A stretch of 64,000 nt of DNA from Paenibacillus silvestris (GCF_009882985.1 NZ_WTUZ01000016.1:84455-148454), one strand, 5' to 3'. Numbered from the stretch's first letter, positions 8,636 through 18,573 are shown. A program made the numbers and translations. The notes: generated by a model from the letters alone, not told the origin.

Positions 8636-10139
8636 TTTCAGCAAAATGACTAAACCACCTTTGATTATGACACAGACAGGTCGCATGACCATCATATTCG
8701 CTGCAATGGCTCTGGCCGTCTCTGTCATCATTGGTTATTCAAGTGCAACGCTGGATCCTGATCTTAGTATGCAAATTGCAATCTTGTCTATGCTGCTATT
8801 TCCTGCCTTTGTATTGGCTTTATTCGATTCACGCCGATTGATTCCATATATCCTGCTGGTCTGGGTTATCTGCCCGGAGATTCGTAGAATACAGGATTGG
8901 ATGGAAGGAACCTACCATTCGGTTTCGCTTTTAAGTATTGCACCTTTGTTAACGAGTGCTGTGCTTATCATTCCGATTTTGGCTAAGTTTCACCAGATGG
9001 AATCTAGAATCTACAAGCTGCTTATTTATATGGCAATCGTGCTGCTCTACGGCTGTCTAATCGGTGTAACGAAGAATGGGAGCGGGACTTTTTACGATCT
9101 GGCGAATTATGTGATTCCGTTGTTGTTAATCCCCTATGCCGCATTAAGTGATTTCGACAATAAAGCGTTAGACCGATTAGTTGTTGCTTTCTCTAACACC
9201 GCCATCCTAGTGGCTGTATATGGCATTATTCAATACATCATCGTGCCTCCATGGGACGCATTCTGGATGAATCATGTGGAAATGACGTCGATTGGGCACC
9301 CTTTTCCCTTGGAGATCAGAGTCTTCTCAACACTGAATTCCCCTGGACCTGCGGGTATGTATATGGGAACTGCGCTTGCCCCGATGATTCTGGAAAAAAG
9401 ATGGCGAGGACCGTTAGGCTGGATCGGTATTATCCTAGTAACGGTTGGACTTCTGGTCACGTTGGTACGCTCTGCCTGGGTAATGCTTTTCATCGATATC
9501 GCCATCTATACGGCTGTATCAGCGGGCAGACAAAAGTGGAAACTGATCGCTCAACTAACAGCTGTTATTGGCGCCATGTATCTCATCATCCCGAAGCTGC
9601 CTGGTGCACAAGGTCTTATCGCTCGCTTAGATACGATGACGGCCATTCAAGATGATCATTCGTACAACGAAAGACTCGATTTCTTTCATACGGTTTTCCC
9701 GATGATGTTTTCGAAACCGCAAGGATTAGGGCTTGGGAGTATTGGTGTCGGCACGAAGCTCAGCAATGGCGGAGCATTAGGGGAATATGGCATTTTCGAT
9801 AATGGCTTTGTTGCTATTTTCCTAACATTCGGCATACTTGGCGGCTTGTTGTTCCTATGGGCTCTGTGGCTTGTGACGCGTTATCTGTTATCTCAGAAAA
9901 GCCAACCAGGCGGTATAACAGCTTACGGCAAGTTGGGACTCTCCGCTTTGCAAGGAAGTATCGTTTGTCTCGTTTTTGAAAATGGGTACACGGGTTTGAA
10001 AGGTTTTCTATTATGGATGGTCGTAGGTATTGGAATTATGGCGCATCGAACGATCGTTCAAGAGAGGAGGCAAACTTCGGATGCAGCAGCCAGTCAACTT
10101 GAAATTAGTCCGCATAAAGCCTCTGTTCGGCTTCATTAA
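8628..10139 (+). CDS. O-antigen ligase/polymerase-like membrane protein (Wzy family, copy 2)
   Basis: This 503-residue membrane protein has about 11 predicted hydrophobic segments. A large extracytoplasmic loop after the VRSAWVM segment contains the SYNERLDFF motif and a glycine-rich GLGLGSIGVGTK stretch followed by FDNGFVAIFLTFGILGG, the pattern seen in Wzy_C proteins. It starts with GTG at 8628, after GGGAGGGG at 8607-8614; ATG at 8646 is an alternative. It overlaps the GT26 gene by 8 bp. It is less like the consensus than the first Wzy-like protein and may be a ligase, a second polymerase or a branching factor. Confidence 0.82.
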   Translation: MDDFSKMTKPPLIMTQTGRMTIIFAAMALAVSVIIGYSSATLDPDLSMQIAILSMLLFPAFVLALFDSRRLIPYILLVWVICPEIRRIQDWMEGTYHSVSLLSIAPLLTSAVLIIPILAKFHQMESRIYKLLIYMAIVLLYGCLIGVTKNGSGTFYDLANYVIPLLLIPYAALSDFDNKALDRLVVAFSNTAILVAVYGIIQYIIVPPWDAFWMNHVEMTSIGHPFPLEIRVFSTLNSPGPAGMYMGTALAPMILEKRWRGPLGWIGIILVTVGLLVTLVRSAWVMLFIDIAIYTAVSAGRQKWKLIAQLTAVIGAMYLIIPKLPGAQGLIARLDTMTAIQDDHSYNERLDFFHTVFPMMFSKPQGLGLGSIGVGTKLSNGGALGEYGIFDNGFVAIFLTFGILGGLLFLWALWLVTRYLLSQKSQPGGITAYGKLGLSALQGSIVCLVFENGYTGLKGFLLWMVVGIGIMAHRTIVQERRQTSDAAASQLEISPHKASVRLH

Positions 10140-11448
10140 AGCATTCTTTTCAAGCAAAAGTCATTTGTCATCTTCGGTTAAAACGATGTTTTTCAGTGTA
10201 CTTATCCTGGTGATCAATATGCTGACAGGAATATTAACAGCGCGATTTCTTGGGCCATCCGGCCGAGGAGAGCAGGCAGCTATGGTTTTATGGTCACAAT
10301 TCTTAGCCTTTAGTTTCACCTTTGGTATGCCTTCCGCCATTATATACAACGTGAAAAAGAACATGAAGGATTCCGCCAAGCTTTATTCGACCGCTGTTAT
10401 CATGGGTTTGACAGCAGGCATGCTTGCGATGTGCTTAGGGATATTGGTTTTACCCTATTGGCTCCGTTCGTATTCCGACAGTGTGGTGCTATTCTCGCAA
10501 TGGTCCATGGCTATCGTACCTCTGATTGTATTGTCGCAGATTAATAATGCCATGATGCAGGTAAGAGGCGAGTACAAACTATTCAATCGTCTGCGATTTC
10601 TTATTCCGCTGAGTACGCTCATCGGCCTTGCTCTGCTAATCCTGACCAAAACCATGACTCCTTACACGTCAGCAGTAGCTTATCTCGCTCCGGCGGTTCC
10701 CTTTTACATATGGACCACTGTTCGATTGCTTAGACAGTATCAATGGGTGATCAAGGATATTTACCGCTCCTTTGTGACACTAATTAAATATGGTATTGGA
10801 TCCTACGGAAACGATTTAATGGGCAATGTTTCCTACTACATTGATCAGATCGTTATTATCGGGCTGCTGAATCCCTCTGAACTTGGACTCTATGCGGTAG
10901 CAGTAAGCCTTTCTCGTGTGGTTAATATTTTCTCAACATCCATTATCGTGGTGCTGTTTCCCAAAGCATCCGGTTTGCCCAAGGATAAAGTGGTTGAGAT
11001 GACGTTCCGTGTGTACAGGATCAGCACATGCGTGGCCTTGTTTTGTTCCATGATGATCATGCTGGTTGCTCCTTTCGTCATGCCTCTCTTGTATGGCCCT
11101 GATTTCAAGGAAGCTATTAGTGTCTTTCGAATGCTGCTTCTTGAGGTGTCCATTTCAGGCGGCACAATGGTTTTAGCGCAAGCGTTCATGGCCCTAGGTA
11201 AACCCAAGATTGTTACAATTCTGCAAGGCATCGGGCTGCTAATTGTTATCCCATTGCTGACAGTACTTATTCCTAAATTCGGACTCGCCGGTGCGGGAAT
11301 GGCCATTTTGTCATCGGGTATACTGCGATTTATCTTTATTTTAATCAATGTCAAATTCACCTTGAAAACGAAACTTCCTAGATTACTGTTGAATAAAGAG
11401 GATATCCGTTGGTTGCTTTCAGCAATAACAGCATATAAGGCCAAATAA
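10081..11448 (+). CDS. Oligosaccharide flippase (Wzx family)
   Basis: This 455-residue protein has about 12-14 hydrophobic segments and the polysaccharide-biosynthesis/MATE-like features of Wzx: FFSVLILVINMLTG early, ARFLGPSGRGEQAAM, the YGIGSYGNDLMG region and GLYAVAVSLSRVV. It should flip undecaprenyl-linked repeat units across the membrane. The frame opens 51 bp upstream, deep inside the preceding gene, but ATG at 10081 lies 10 nt after GAGAGGAGG (10062-10070) and gives the family-like length. It overlaps the upstream polymerase gene by 59 bp. Confidence 0.9.
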   Translation: MQQPVNLKLVRIKPLFGFIKAFFSSKSHLSSSVKTMFFSVLILVINMLTGILTARFLGPSGRGEQAAMVLWSQFLAFSFTFGMPSAIIYNVKKNMKDSAKLYSTAVIMGLTAGMLAMCLGILVLPYWLRSYSDSVVLFSQWSMAIVPLIVLSQINNAMMQVRGEYKLFNRLRFLIPLSTLIGLALLILTKTMTPYTSAVAYLAPAVPFYIWTTVRLLRQYQWVIKDIYRSFVTLIKYGIGSYGNDLMGNVSYYIDQIVIIGLLNPSELGLYAVAVSLSRVVNIFSTSIIVVLFPKASGLPKDKVVEMTFRVYRISTCVALFCSMMIMLVAPFVMPLLYGPDFKEAISVFRMLLLEVSISGGTMVLAQAFMALGKPKIVTILQGIGLLIVIPLLTVLIPKFGLAGAGMAILSSGILRFIFILINVKFTLKTKLPRLLLNKEDIRWLLSAITAYKAK

Positions 11449-11475
11449 TTGGACATTGGGGGAGGGGCGAACGAA

Positions 11476-12312
11476 ATGAGTCGCTATCGTGACGCTGTGG
11501 GAGTGAATCGAATTTCTGTTGTCATCATTGCGCAAGACGATGAATCGAGAATAGCTAATGCGATCGCCTCCTGCAAGCCTTTTGCAGACGAAATTGTTGT
11601 AGTCGATGGCGGGAGCAAGGACGGAACCGTTCGAGTCTCCGAGCAATTAGACTGCAAAGTCTATGTGAACGCATGGCCTGGTTATGCGAAGCAGCGTATC
11701 TATGGCAGTGATCGCGCAGCCTATGACTGGATTTTCGTAATCGACACGGATGAGGTTGTGAACGAGCAGTTAGCTTCGTCCATTCTGAAACTGAAAAGTG
11801 AGCTGTCTGATCCAAGCAAAGCCTATTCCGTTCTGCGGATTGGAGACTTCCTAGGGCGCTGGATGGGGAAGGGTGAGCGGTTAGTCCGCTTGTATAACCG
11901 TTCACAAATTCAGTATAGGGACAGTCTCGTGCATGAAACACCGGATGTGTCGAGTGAGGATGTCATCTTCGTGCCAGGCGTCTTATGGCATTATGGTTTC
12001 CGCAGCATTCATGACCACATTCAGCGGTTTAATAAATATACCGATCTGGAGGCAGAAGGCGCAGTAGCGATGGGAAAAAGATTTAGCCTACTGCGGATGC
12101 TCGTTAGACCTCCCTTGCGGTTCATACAGAAATATATCGTTCATGGTTTGTATAAAAAGGGAATTCCCGGACTTGCCGTGGCATTTTTCTGGAGCATCTA
12201 TGAGTTCCTGATCTGCATGAAACAGTATGAGCTTGGATTAGCTCACAAACGTGTGAAGCAGTCCAAAGATGGGCCAATCAAGGAGGGTAAAGCTTATGCA
12301 ACGATACAATGA
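11476..12312 (+). CDS. Family 2 glycosyltransferase (WaaE/KdtX-like)
   Basis: This 278-residue GT-A enzyme begins with ISVVIIAQDDESRI, then DEIVVVDGGSKDGT and the metal-binding DTD (VIDTDEVV). The later SLVHETP, VLWHYGF and FNKYTDLEAEG motifs are typical of the WaaE-like branch, many of which add beta-glucose to a core or lipid-linked glycan. A hydrophobic segment near the C-terminus (about residues 225-245) may anchor it. The ATG at 11476 is 8-9 nt from a GGGGGAGGGG ribosome site (11458-11467); a TTG 27 bp upstream was rejected. It overlaps the following GT4 gene by 17 bp. Confidence 0.9.
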   Translation: MSRYRDAVGVNRISVVIIAQDDESRIANAIASCKPFADEIVVVDGGSKDGTVRVSEQLDCKVYVNAWPGYAKQRIYGSDRAAYDWIFVIDTDEVVNEQLASSILKLKSELSDPSKAYSVLRIGDFLGRWMGKGERLVRLYNRSQIQYRDSLVHETPDVSSEDVIFVPGVLWHYGFRSIHDHIQRFNKYTDLEAEGAVAMGKRFSLLRMLVRPPLRFIQKYIVHGLYKKGIPGLAVAFFWSIYEFLICMKQYELGLAHKRVKQSKDGPIKEGKAYATIQ

Positions 12313-13558
12313 TTTACGGATCTTGTGCACGGGAATGGGCTGGCCCTCTGCTCAGCCAGGTGGATTAAACACCTACTTCAAGCATATATGCGAAAGCTTA
12401 GCTCCGCATCATGATCTTGAAGCCTTGGTCTGCAGCGCAAATAAACCAGAAGTGAAAAGTGGTCTTCGTGTTATTAATGTGTCCGGTACGGATTTGAAAC
12501 TCAGCAAACGGCGCGATGCATTTCGCGACCAAGCCGCAGAGATGATGAACGGACGGCATGTAGATATCGTATATTCTCACTTTGCTCCTTACAGCCTAGG
12601 CGTAGCCATGGAGGCAAAAGCTCGAAATATTCCGGTTGTTATGACATTTCACGGTCCATGGAGTGAAGAGATTAGACTTGAAGGCAAGGGTTTAAAGCAT
12701 CGCTTTAAAACAATGATCGCTAGAAACTGGGAAATGAAAGCTTACCAGCTGGCAGATGCCTTCATCGTGTTAAGTGAAACTTTCCGTGATATTCTCCATC
12801 GCCAGTATCGCGTCCCGCTTGCCAAGATACACATCATACCTGGCGGGGCGGACGTAGCTCGGTTCAAGCCAGCAGCGAATCGCTCATTAATAAGAAAGAA
12901 GCTGGATCTGCCGGAAGAGAAAACCGTCGTGTTGACTTTGAGAAGGCTGGTCAATCGAATGGGTTTGCTTCAACTGCTGGAAGCTTGGAAGGATGTTGTA
13001 CGTTCAAAGCCAGATGCTGTGCTCTTAATAGGCGGCAGGGGTCCGCTGCAAGCTGAACTGGAGAGCCGTATTGTTGAATACGGGCTCCAGTCTAGTGTTA
13101 GAATGCTGGGTTACATCCCAGATAGTGACCTTGCTGATTACTACCAAGCAGCCGATCTGTTCGTTGTACCTTCACAAGCTCTTGAGGGTTTCGGATTAAT
13201 AACCGTAGAAGCAATGGCAGCCGGGGTTCCAGTCATGGCAACTCCGATTGGAGGGAACCGTGAGATTCTTGAGAAATACCGGCCTGATATGCTGTTCGCA
13301 GGAACTAGCAGTAGTGATATAGCTTCAGGATTAACTCGCATATTGAAGCATCCTGAGCTGTGGCCAACAAGTGAGCAGTGTAGGAATCATGTGCTAGAGC
13401 ATTATACATGGAAGCGAGTCTCCGAGCAGGTGAATGATGTATTTAATTCCGTAATCGATCTTGATAGTCACGTTTACGACGACAAGCAATCGGCTGTGCC
13501 TAGGAAGAGAGGAGGACGTGAACAAGATGAGGGTAGCTTATCTGGATCATACCGCTAG
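12296..13558 (+). CDS. Family 4 glycosyltransferase
   Basis: This 420-residue GT-B retaining glycosyltransferase has the N-terminal acceptor domain with PGGLNTYFKHI and MTFHGPW, and the C-terminal donor domain with IPGGAD, LRRLVNRMGL, LLIGGRGPL and the EX7E motif (EGFGLITVEAM, about residues 300-310), followed by GVPVMATPIGGNREI. The ATG at 12296 is 8 nt from AGGAGGG (12281-12287). The C-terminal 25 residues are highly charged and overlap the next gene. GT4 enzymes of exopolysaccharide operons use UDP- or GDP-sugars; GDP-mannose is plausible because manC is in the operon. Confidence 0.92.
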   Translation: MQRYNDLRILCTGMGWPSAQPGGLNTYFKHICESLAPHHDLEALVCSANKPEVKSGLRVINVSGTDLKLSKRRDAFRDQAAEMMNGRHVDIVYSHFAPYSLGVAMEAKARNIPVVMTFHGPWSEEIRLEGKGLKHRFKTMIARNWEMKAYQLADAFIVLSETFRDILHRQYRVPLAKIHIIPGGADVARFKPAANRSLIRKKLDLPEEKTVVLTLRRLVNRMGLLQLLEAWKDVVRSKPDAVLLIGGRGPLQAELESRIVEYGLQSSVRMLGYIPDSDLADYYQAADLFVVPSQALEGFGLITVEAMAAGVPVMATPIGGNREILEKYRPDMLFAGTSSSDIASGLTRILKHPELWPTSEQCRNHVLEHYTWKRVSEQVNDVFNSVIDLDSHVYDDKQSAVPRKRGGREQDEGSLSGSYR

Positions 13559-14672
13559 ATGGAGTGGGGGGGAAGTCGCACTTTATAATCTGATTACGAA
13601 TTTCGGCAATGAGATTGATCCGTTAGTCATTGTGGCTGAAGAAGGAGCGCTTGTTGATCGGTTAAGAGCTAAAGGGATTGATGTTCGCGTTTTACCTTTA
13701 AGTGATAAGGTTCGTAATCGCAATCGGAATGCCGTGAACTTTCAAGCGGTATCGGCTGCATTTGAACTTCTAAGCTACGGGAAAAGGGTAGCCAAACTAC
13801 TGAAGGCTGAGAAAGTGGCCTGTGTACATACGAATTCATTGAAATCAGCTTTCTATGGAGCTGTCGCTGCCAAATGGGCTGGAGTTCCACTTATCTGGCA
13901 TATCCGGGATCACATTGGCGTTCCGTATCTGAAGCCAATCGTGGCCCAAGCGATTCGCTTGATGTCCCGATTGCTGCCTAATGGCGTTATTGCCAATTCG
14001 AACTCTACGTTGAATGCTTTGAACTTGCCGAAGTCCAAGAAAACATTAGTCGTGTACTCGGCATTCGCGAATTCCAAAACCAAAGGCTTGGCGATCGTCG
14101 AGAAAGCATGGCGTAAGCCTTATGTCGTCTTACTTGTTGGCCGATTGGCTGAGTGGAAGGGCCAGCATATTTTACTCGAAGCGGCCAAATCTTTTCTGCC
14201 GGATGATCAGGTACATTTCTGGTTAGCCGGGGATGCCCTGTTTGGCGAAGATGCCTATAAGAAGCAGTTGCTGCAGCAAATTGCCGATAATCAACTGAAC
14301 AATGTGACTTTACTAGGCCATGTTGAAGATATTCAGGGTTTAATGCAGAAAGCAGACCTTCTGGTGCATACTTCCATCACACCTGAACCATTTGGTCAAG
14401 TCATTGTAGAGGGCATGGCAGCCGGTTTGCCGGTTATTGCTTCCAACGAAGGCGGTCCGACTGAAACTGTCGTACATGGTGAAACAGGACTTCTCATTAC
14501 ACCAGGGAAGCCAGCCGTGCTTGCTGACTCGATTCGTTATCTGCTTGAGCATCCTGAGGAGAGACGCCGAATGAGTGAGAATGGCATTAAGCGTGTAGAG
14601 CAACACTTTGTTATCGAACGAACCGTTACCCAAATCACTCATTACTATGCAGGTTTCATCGCTAATTCGTGA
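13527..14672 (+). CDS. Family 4 glycosyltransferase
   Basis: This 381-residue GT-B enzyme has SGGEVALYNLI near the N-terminus, VHTNSLKSAFYG, LIWHIRDHIG, the donor-domain LLVGRLAEWKGQHILLEA block and the EX7E motif PEPFGQVIVEGMAAG with GLPVIASNEGGPTE. The ATG at 13527 gives the family-typical MRVAYLDHT start and follows GAGAGGAGG (13507-13515). It overlaps the upstream GT4 by 32 bp. The donor sugar is not evident. Confidence 0.92.
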   Translation: MRVAYLDHTARWSGGEVALYNLITNFGNEIDPLVIVAEEGALVDRLRAKGIDVRVLPLSDKVRNRNRNAVNFQAVSAAFELLSYGKRVAKLLKAEKVACVHTNSLKSAFYGAVAAKWAGVPLIWHIRDHIGVPYLKPIVAQAIRLMSRLLPNGVIANSNSTLNALNLPKSKKTLVVYSAFANSKTKGLAIVEKAWRKPYVVLLVGRLAEWKGQHILLEAAKSFLPDDQVHFWLAGDALFGEDAYKKQLLQQIADNQLNNVTLLGHVEDIQGLMQKADLLVHTSITPEPFGQVIVEGMAAGLPVIASNEGGPTETVVHGETGLLITPGKPAVLADSIRYLLEHPEERRRMSENGIKRVEQHFVIERTVTQITHYYAGFIANS

Positions 14673-14702
14673 TGACCGCTTAGAGAGTAAAGGATGGATC
14701 AA

Positions 14703-15803
14703 ATGAAAATAGCAATTGCGCATGATTATTTGGTTCAAATGGGCGGAGCCGAAAGAGTTGTTGAAGTCTTTCACCAAATGTACCCGAGTGCTCCCATTTA
14801 TACGACCATGTTTAGCAACAATCGTCTGCTCGATGAACTGAGAGATGCGGATATACGAGCCTCTTGGTTACAAAAAATGCCTGGAGGAAAAAGTCATTTT
14901 AAAGAAATGCTTCCTCTCTATCCGTTTGCGATTAAGGATTTTGACTTTCGAGAATTTGATATTGTGCTCAGCTCAAGCAGCGCGTTCATGAAGAGCATTC
15001 AGGTGCCGAAGAACACCTTCCATCTCTGTTATTGCCATACCCCGATGCGTTTCGCATGGGATTATGACACCTACATGGAACGGCAAACCAAATCGAGTGT
15101 GATGAAACGACTTTTGAAAATATATATCGATCAGCTCAAGCAATGGGATCAAAAAACGTCAGCGAATGTGAATCAGTTTATTGCGAATTCCTCGGTCGTT
15201 AAGAATCGCATCCGTAATTATTATCACCGCGATTCCGATGTGATTTTTCCACCGATTAATACGACTCGCTTTCATAGCTCGACAAACATTGATAACTATT
15301 ATTTGATTGTATCGAGACTTGTGTCTTATAAACGTATTGATTTGGCTGTAGAAGCTTTTAATCGAAATGGGCTGCCTTTGCATATCGTTGGGGAAGGGCC
15401 CGATCTGATGAGACTTAAGGGAATGGCCAAAGGAAATGTCCGTTTTCTGGGAAGATTGGATGACGCTTCTGTAACTAAAATGATGGCGGAGTGCCGAGCG
15501 TTAATCTTTCCCGGTGAGGAGGATTTCGGCATCACACCTCTGGAAGCCAATGCGGCTGGAAGACCCGTTGTTGCCTATCAGGCCGGTGGCGCGCTAGATA
15601 CAATCGTGCCTCAAGTGAATGGTGTCTTTTTCAAGCGGCAAGAGGTAGAGGATCTGCTGATGGCTATTCAGGAAGTGGAGAACCATGCTTGGGATGTAAG
15701 CCGAATTATTGGGCACGCCCAGAAATTTGATGAAAAAACATTTATGGAGAAATTAAAAATCTACATGGCTAAAGCTTATCAACAATTCAGAGAGGGGAAT
15801 TAA
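14703..15803 (+). CDS. Family 4 glycosyltransferase (mannosyl/GDP-sugar type)
   Basis: This 366-residue GT-B enzyme starts with KIAIAHDYL and GGAERVVEVF, motifs common to a GT4 group acting on polysaccharide repeat units. Others are CYCHTPMRFAWDYDTYM, ANSSVVKNRI, the donor-domain LIVSRLVSYKRIDLAVEAF and EEDFGITPLEANAAGRPVVAYQAGG with its EX7E glutamates. Two close in-frame ATGs exist, 14694 and 14703. The second was chosen because AAAGG (14689-14693) is 9 nt before it and family members begin at this residue. It ends 4 bp before ugd. Confidence 0.92.
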   Translation: MKIAIAHDYLVQMGGAERVVEVFHQMYPSAPIYTTMFSNNRLLDELRDADIRASWLQKMPGGKSHFKEMLPLYPFAIKDFDFREFDIVLSSSSAFMKSIQVPKNTFHLCYCHTPMRFAWDYDTYMERQTKSSVMKRLLKIYIDQLKQWDQKTSANVNQFIANSSVVKNRIRNYYHRDSDVIFPPINTTRFHSSTNIDNYYLIVSRLVSYKRIDLAVEAFNRNGLPLHIVGEGPDLMRLKGMAKGNVRFLGRLDDASVTKMMAECRALIFPGEEDFGITPLEANAAGRPVVAYQAGGALDTIVPQVNGVFFKRQEVEDLLMAIQEVENHAWDVSRIIGHAQKFDEKTFMEKLKIYMAKAYQQFREGN

Positions 15804-15807
15804 TCGT

Positions 15808-17139
15808 ATGGATATTGCAGTAATTGGAACAGGCTATGTGGGATTAGTTTCCGGGGTGTGCTTCGCTGAGGTGGGTAATAATGTTATCTGTGTGGATCAG
15901 GATATACAGAAAATCGAAAAACTGCAAAATATGATTTCACCCATCTACGAGCCTGGCATTGAACAACTTATGGAGAAGAACATTCATGCTGGACGCTTAG
16001 CTTTTACTACGGATTTGGCTGATGCCATTAACCAATCTGAACTTATTATCATTGCGGTAGGAACACCTTCCTTGCCGAATGGCGAGGCTAACTTGTCCTA
16101 TATTGAACAAGCGGCTATGGAAATTGGCAAGGCGATGAACAGTTATAAAATTATTGCCACGAAAAGCACAGTACCTGTAGGTACGAATGAGCATATTCAA
16201 ATGATTATTGCGATGAATACGCAGCAGGCTTTCGATATCGTATCCATTCCTGAGTTTCTTCGTGAAGGTTCGGCTATCGATGATACCCTTCATCCGGATC
16301 GCATTGTACTTGGGCTTGATAATCAGAGCTTGGCTGAACCTCTCACGGAGCTGCACCGTGCATTTACAGATCAAATATTCATCACAAGTATCCGGAGTGC
16401 GGAGATGATCAAGTACGCATCGAATGCCTTTCTAGCGACGAAAATTTCATTTATCAATGAAATCTCTAATATCTGCGAGAAGGTAGGCGCCGATGTCACA
16501 GAGGTTGCCAAAGGGATGGGGAAAGATAAGCGTATTGGTTCTTCCTTCCTGAGTGCCGGAATCGGCTACGGAGGCTCTTGCTTTCCGAAGGATACAGACG
16601 CTTTGATTCAAATTGCTGGCAATGTCGATTATGAGTTTCAACTGCTTAAATCCGTAGTTGAAGTGAATAAATCACAGCGCTACAAGGTGATTACTAAGCT
16701 CGAAGCCTCGCTTGGAGAGCTAAGTGGCAAGGTTGTGGGCATTTGGGGGCTATCTTTCAAACCTAATACGGACGATATTCGTTATGCGCCATCGATTGAA
16801 ATTGTTGAAACACTGATCCGAGCGGGAGCAACACTGAAGCTGTACGATCCTATTGCCATGGATAAATTCAGGGAGCGTATCGATCACCCGTCCATTCAGT
16901 GGTGCGAGAATGCCATGGAAGCCGCAGTAGGCGCTGATGCCGTTTGCCTGCTAACGGACTGGGAAGAATTCAAAACAGTCTCCTTGTCGCAGCTTATTTT
17001 CATCATGGAACAACCTATTCTCATAGACGGTCGCAATGTGTACAGCCAAGAACAAATTCAAGGAACTGGGCTCAAGTATTATTCGGTTGGGCGACCTGAT
17101 TTGATTGGTGTATCCAGGCCGAAAACGCTGGTTAGATAA
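15808..17139 (+). CDS. ugd: UDP-glucose 6-dehydrogenase
   Basis: It oxidises UDP-glucose to UDP-glucuronate in two NAD-dependent steps. The 443-residue protein is full length, with the Rossmann motif GTGYVGLVSG (residues 7-16), VGTPS, the STVPVGT loop, the catalytic cysteine in GYGGSCFPKD, and the C-terminal FKPNTDDIRYAPS nucleotide-binding segment. The ATG at 15808 follows AGAGAGGGG. Together with galU it gives the cell a glucuronate donor, which implies an acidic polymer; the same enzyme in other Bacillota can also serve teichuronic acid synthesis. Confidence 0.96.
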   Translation: MDIAVIGTGYVGLVSGVCFAEVGNNVICVDQDIQKIEKLQNMISPIYEPGIEQLMEKNIHAGRLAFTTDLADAINQSELIIIAVGTPSLPNGEANLSYIEQAAMEIGKAMNSYKIIATKSTVPVGTNEHIQMIIAMNTQQAFDIVSIPEFLREGSAIDDTLHPDRIVLGLDNQSLAEPLTELHRAFTDQIFITSIRSAEMIKYASNAFLATKISFINEISNICEKVGADVTEVAKGMGKDKRIGSSFLSAGIGYGGSCFPKDTDALIQIAGNVDYEFQLLKSVVEVNKSQRYKVITKLEASLGELSGKVVGIWGLSFKPNTDDIRYAPSIEIVETLIRAGATLKLYDPIAMDKFRERIDHPSIQWCENAMEAAVGADAVCLLTDWEEFKTVSLSQLIFIMEQPILIDGRNVYSQEQIQGTGLKYYSVGRPDLIGVSRPKTLVR

Positions 17140-17180
17140 TTTGCTTGTATCACAAATAAATCAAATGGAGCGTGGTTTTC

Positions 17181-18551
17181 ATGAAATTGGTTCTTCTTTC
17201 AGGCGGTTCCGGTAAACGACTTTGGCCATTGTCCAATGATTCTAGATCCAAGCAATTCTTAAAGGTACTTGAGGATGATAAAGGTAAAGATGAATCCATG
17301 GTGCAACGTGTATGGAGACAGCTGCAGAATACAGGCCTTGGCGGAGATGCGTACTTAGCGACGAACCGTTCACAGGTCGAAATGATTGTTAGCCAGCTTG
17401 GTGGAGAGGCACCTCTCATTATTGAGCCAGAGCGTAGAGACACTTTTCCTGCCATCGCATTAGCTGCTGCGTATATGTACGATGTGGAAAGCTTACCTCT
17501 TAACACCGTAATTACGGTGCTGCCGGTAGACCCGTATGTTGATGAGGCGTTTTTCCAGAAAATTAAACAATTAGAGGATGTTCTACACGAAACAGACGCT
17601 AATTTGGCGCTAATGGGTGTTGTTCCGACGGTTCCGTCTGAGAAATATGGTTACATTGTTCCATCGGAGGAACGCCGAGAAGGGACAGAAGCACTAAGTG
17701 TTCAGTATTTCTTCGAAAAGCCTAGCCGTGAACAAGCAGCTGTTTTGATTGATCAAAAGGCGCTTTGGAATTGTGGTGTTTTTGCTTTCCGACTTGGCTA
17801 TCTGATTGAAGTCATGATGGATAAAGGGATTCCGATTCAATACGAGGAAATGCTCAGAAATTACCATAAATTAACGAAGATTAGCTTTGACTATGAAGTG
17901 GTTGAGAAGGAAGCAAGTTGTGTCGTTGTTCCTTATGATGGCTTCTGGAAAGATTTAGGAACTTGGAATACCTTGACTGAGGAAATGGGACGTTCCCAAA
18001 TCGGAACGGGAATCGTAACGACAGATTGCGAGAATACACATTTGATTAACGAACTCGACATTCCTGTGACTGTAATCGGCATTCATGACGCCGTTATTGC
18101 CGTGAGCCCGGATGGCATTCTCGTGACGAACAAGTCGGAGAGTCCTCGGATTAAAGAAGTGATGAATGCAATCGAGCATCGTCCGATGTACGAGGAGCGC
18201 AGATGGGGGCGTTATCGTGTTATTGATTATGTGAAATATGCCGAAGATAATGAGGTGCTCACGAAACGTATTCTCGTTCACTCTGGTAAGAATATAAGCT
18301 ATCAGCTGCATTATAAACGTTCTGAAGTATGGACAATCGTGAGCGGCGTAGCGGATATCATCATTAATGATAAGCTCTATCAAGTGAAACCAGGTGATGT
18401 TGTGCGAATTCCGGAAGGGACTAGACATAGCATACGAGCAATCACGGATGTTGAATTTATTGAGGTACAAAGCGGATCTGACTTAGTGGAAGAAGATATC
18501 GTTCGTATTTGCATGGACTGGAAGGACATTCCGCTTCACCAATTTATTTAA
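17181..18551 (+). CDS. manC: Mannose-1-phosphate guanylyltransferase / mannose-6-phosphate isomerase
   Basis: This 456-residue enzyme makes GDP-mannose and probably also isomerises fructose-6-phosphate and mannose-6-phosphate. The nucleotidyltransferase half begins LLSGGSGKRLWPLSND and contains FFEKP and WNCGVFAF. The C-terminal cupin half contains QLHYKRSEVWTIVSG and PEGTRHSI, the type II phosphomannose isomerase region. The ATG at 17181 is 10 nt from GGAG (17167-17170); GTG at 17172 is an alternative. It is the last gene of the polysaccharide operon before a terminator-like hairpin. Its presence and the GH26 enzyme after it argue for mannose in the polymer. Confidence 0.93.
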   Translation: MKLVLLSGGSGKRLWPLSNDSRSKQFLKVLEDDKGKDESMVQRVWRQLQNTGLGGDAYLATNRSQVEMIVSQLGGEAPLIIEPERRDTFPAIALAAAYMYDVESLPLNTVITVLPVDPYVDEAFFQKIKQLEDVLHETDANLALMGVVPTVPSEKYGYIVPSEERREGTEALSVQYFFEKPSREQAAVLIDQKALWNCGVFAFRLGYLIEVMMDKGIPIQYEEMLRNYHKLTKISFDYEVVEKEASCVVVPYDGFWKDLGTWNTLTEEMGRSQIGTGIVTTDCENTHLINELDIPVTVIGIHDAVIAVSPDGILVTNKSESPRIKEVMNAIEHRPMYEERRWGRYRVIDYVKYAEDNEVLTKRILVHSGKNISYQLHYKRSEVWTIVSGVADIIINDKLYQVKPGDVVRIPEGTRHSIRAITDVEFIEVQSGSDLVEEDIVRICMDWKDIPLHQFI

Positions 18552-18573
18552 GTTTTGTTTTGAAACAAAGAAC

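Noticed and set aside
10890..11456. 188-codon minus-strand frame
   Set aside because: Shadow of the flippase gene; composition follows the complementary codons.
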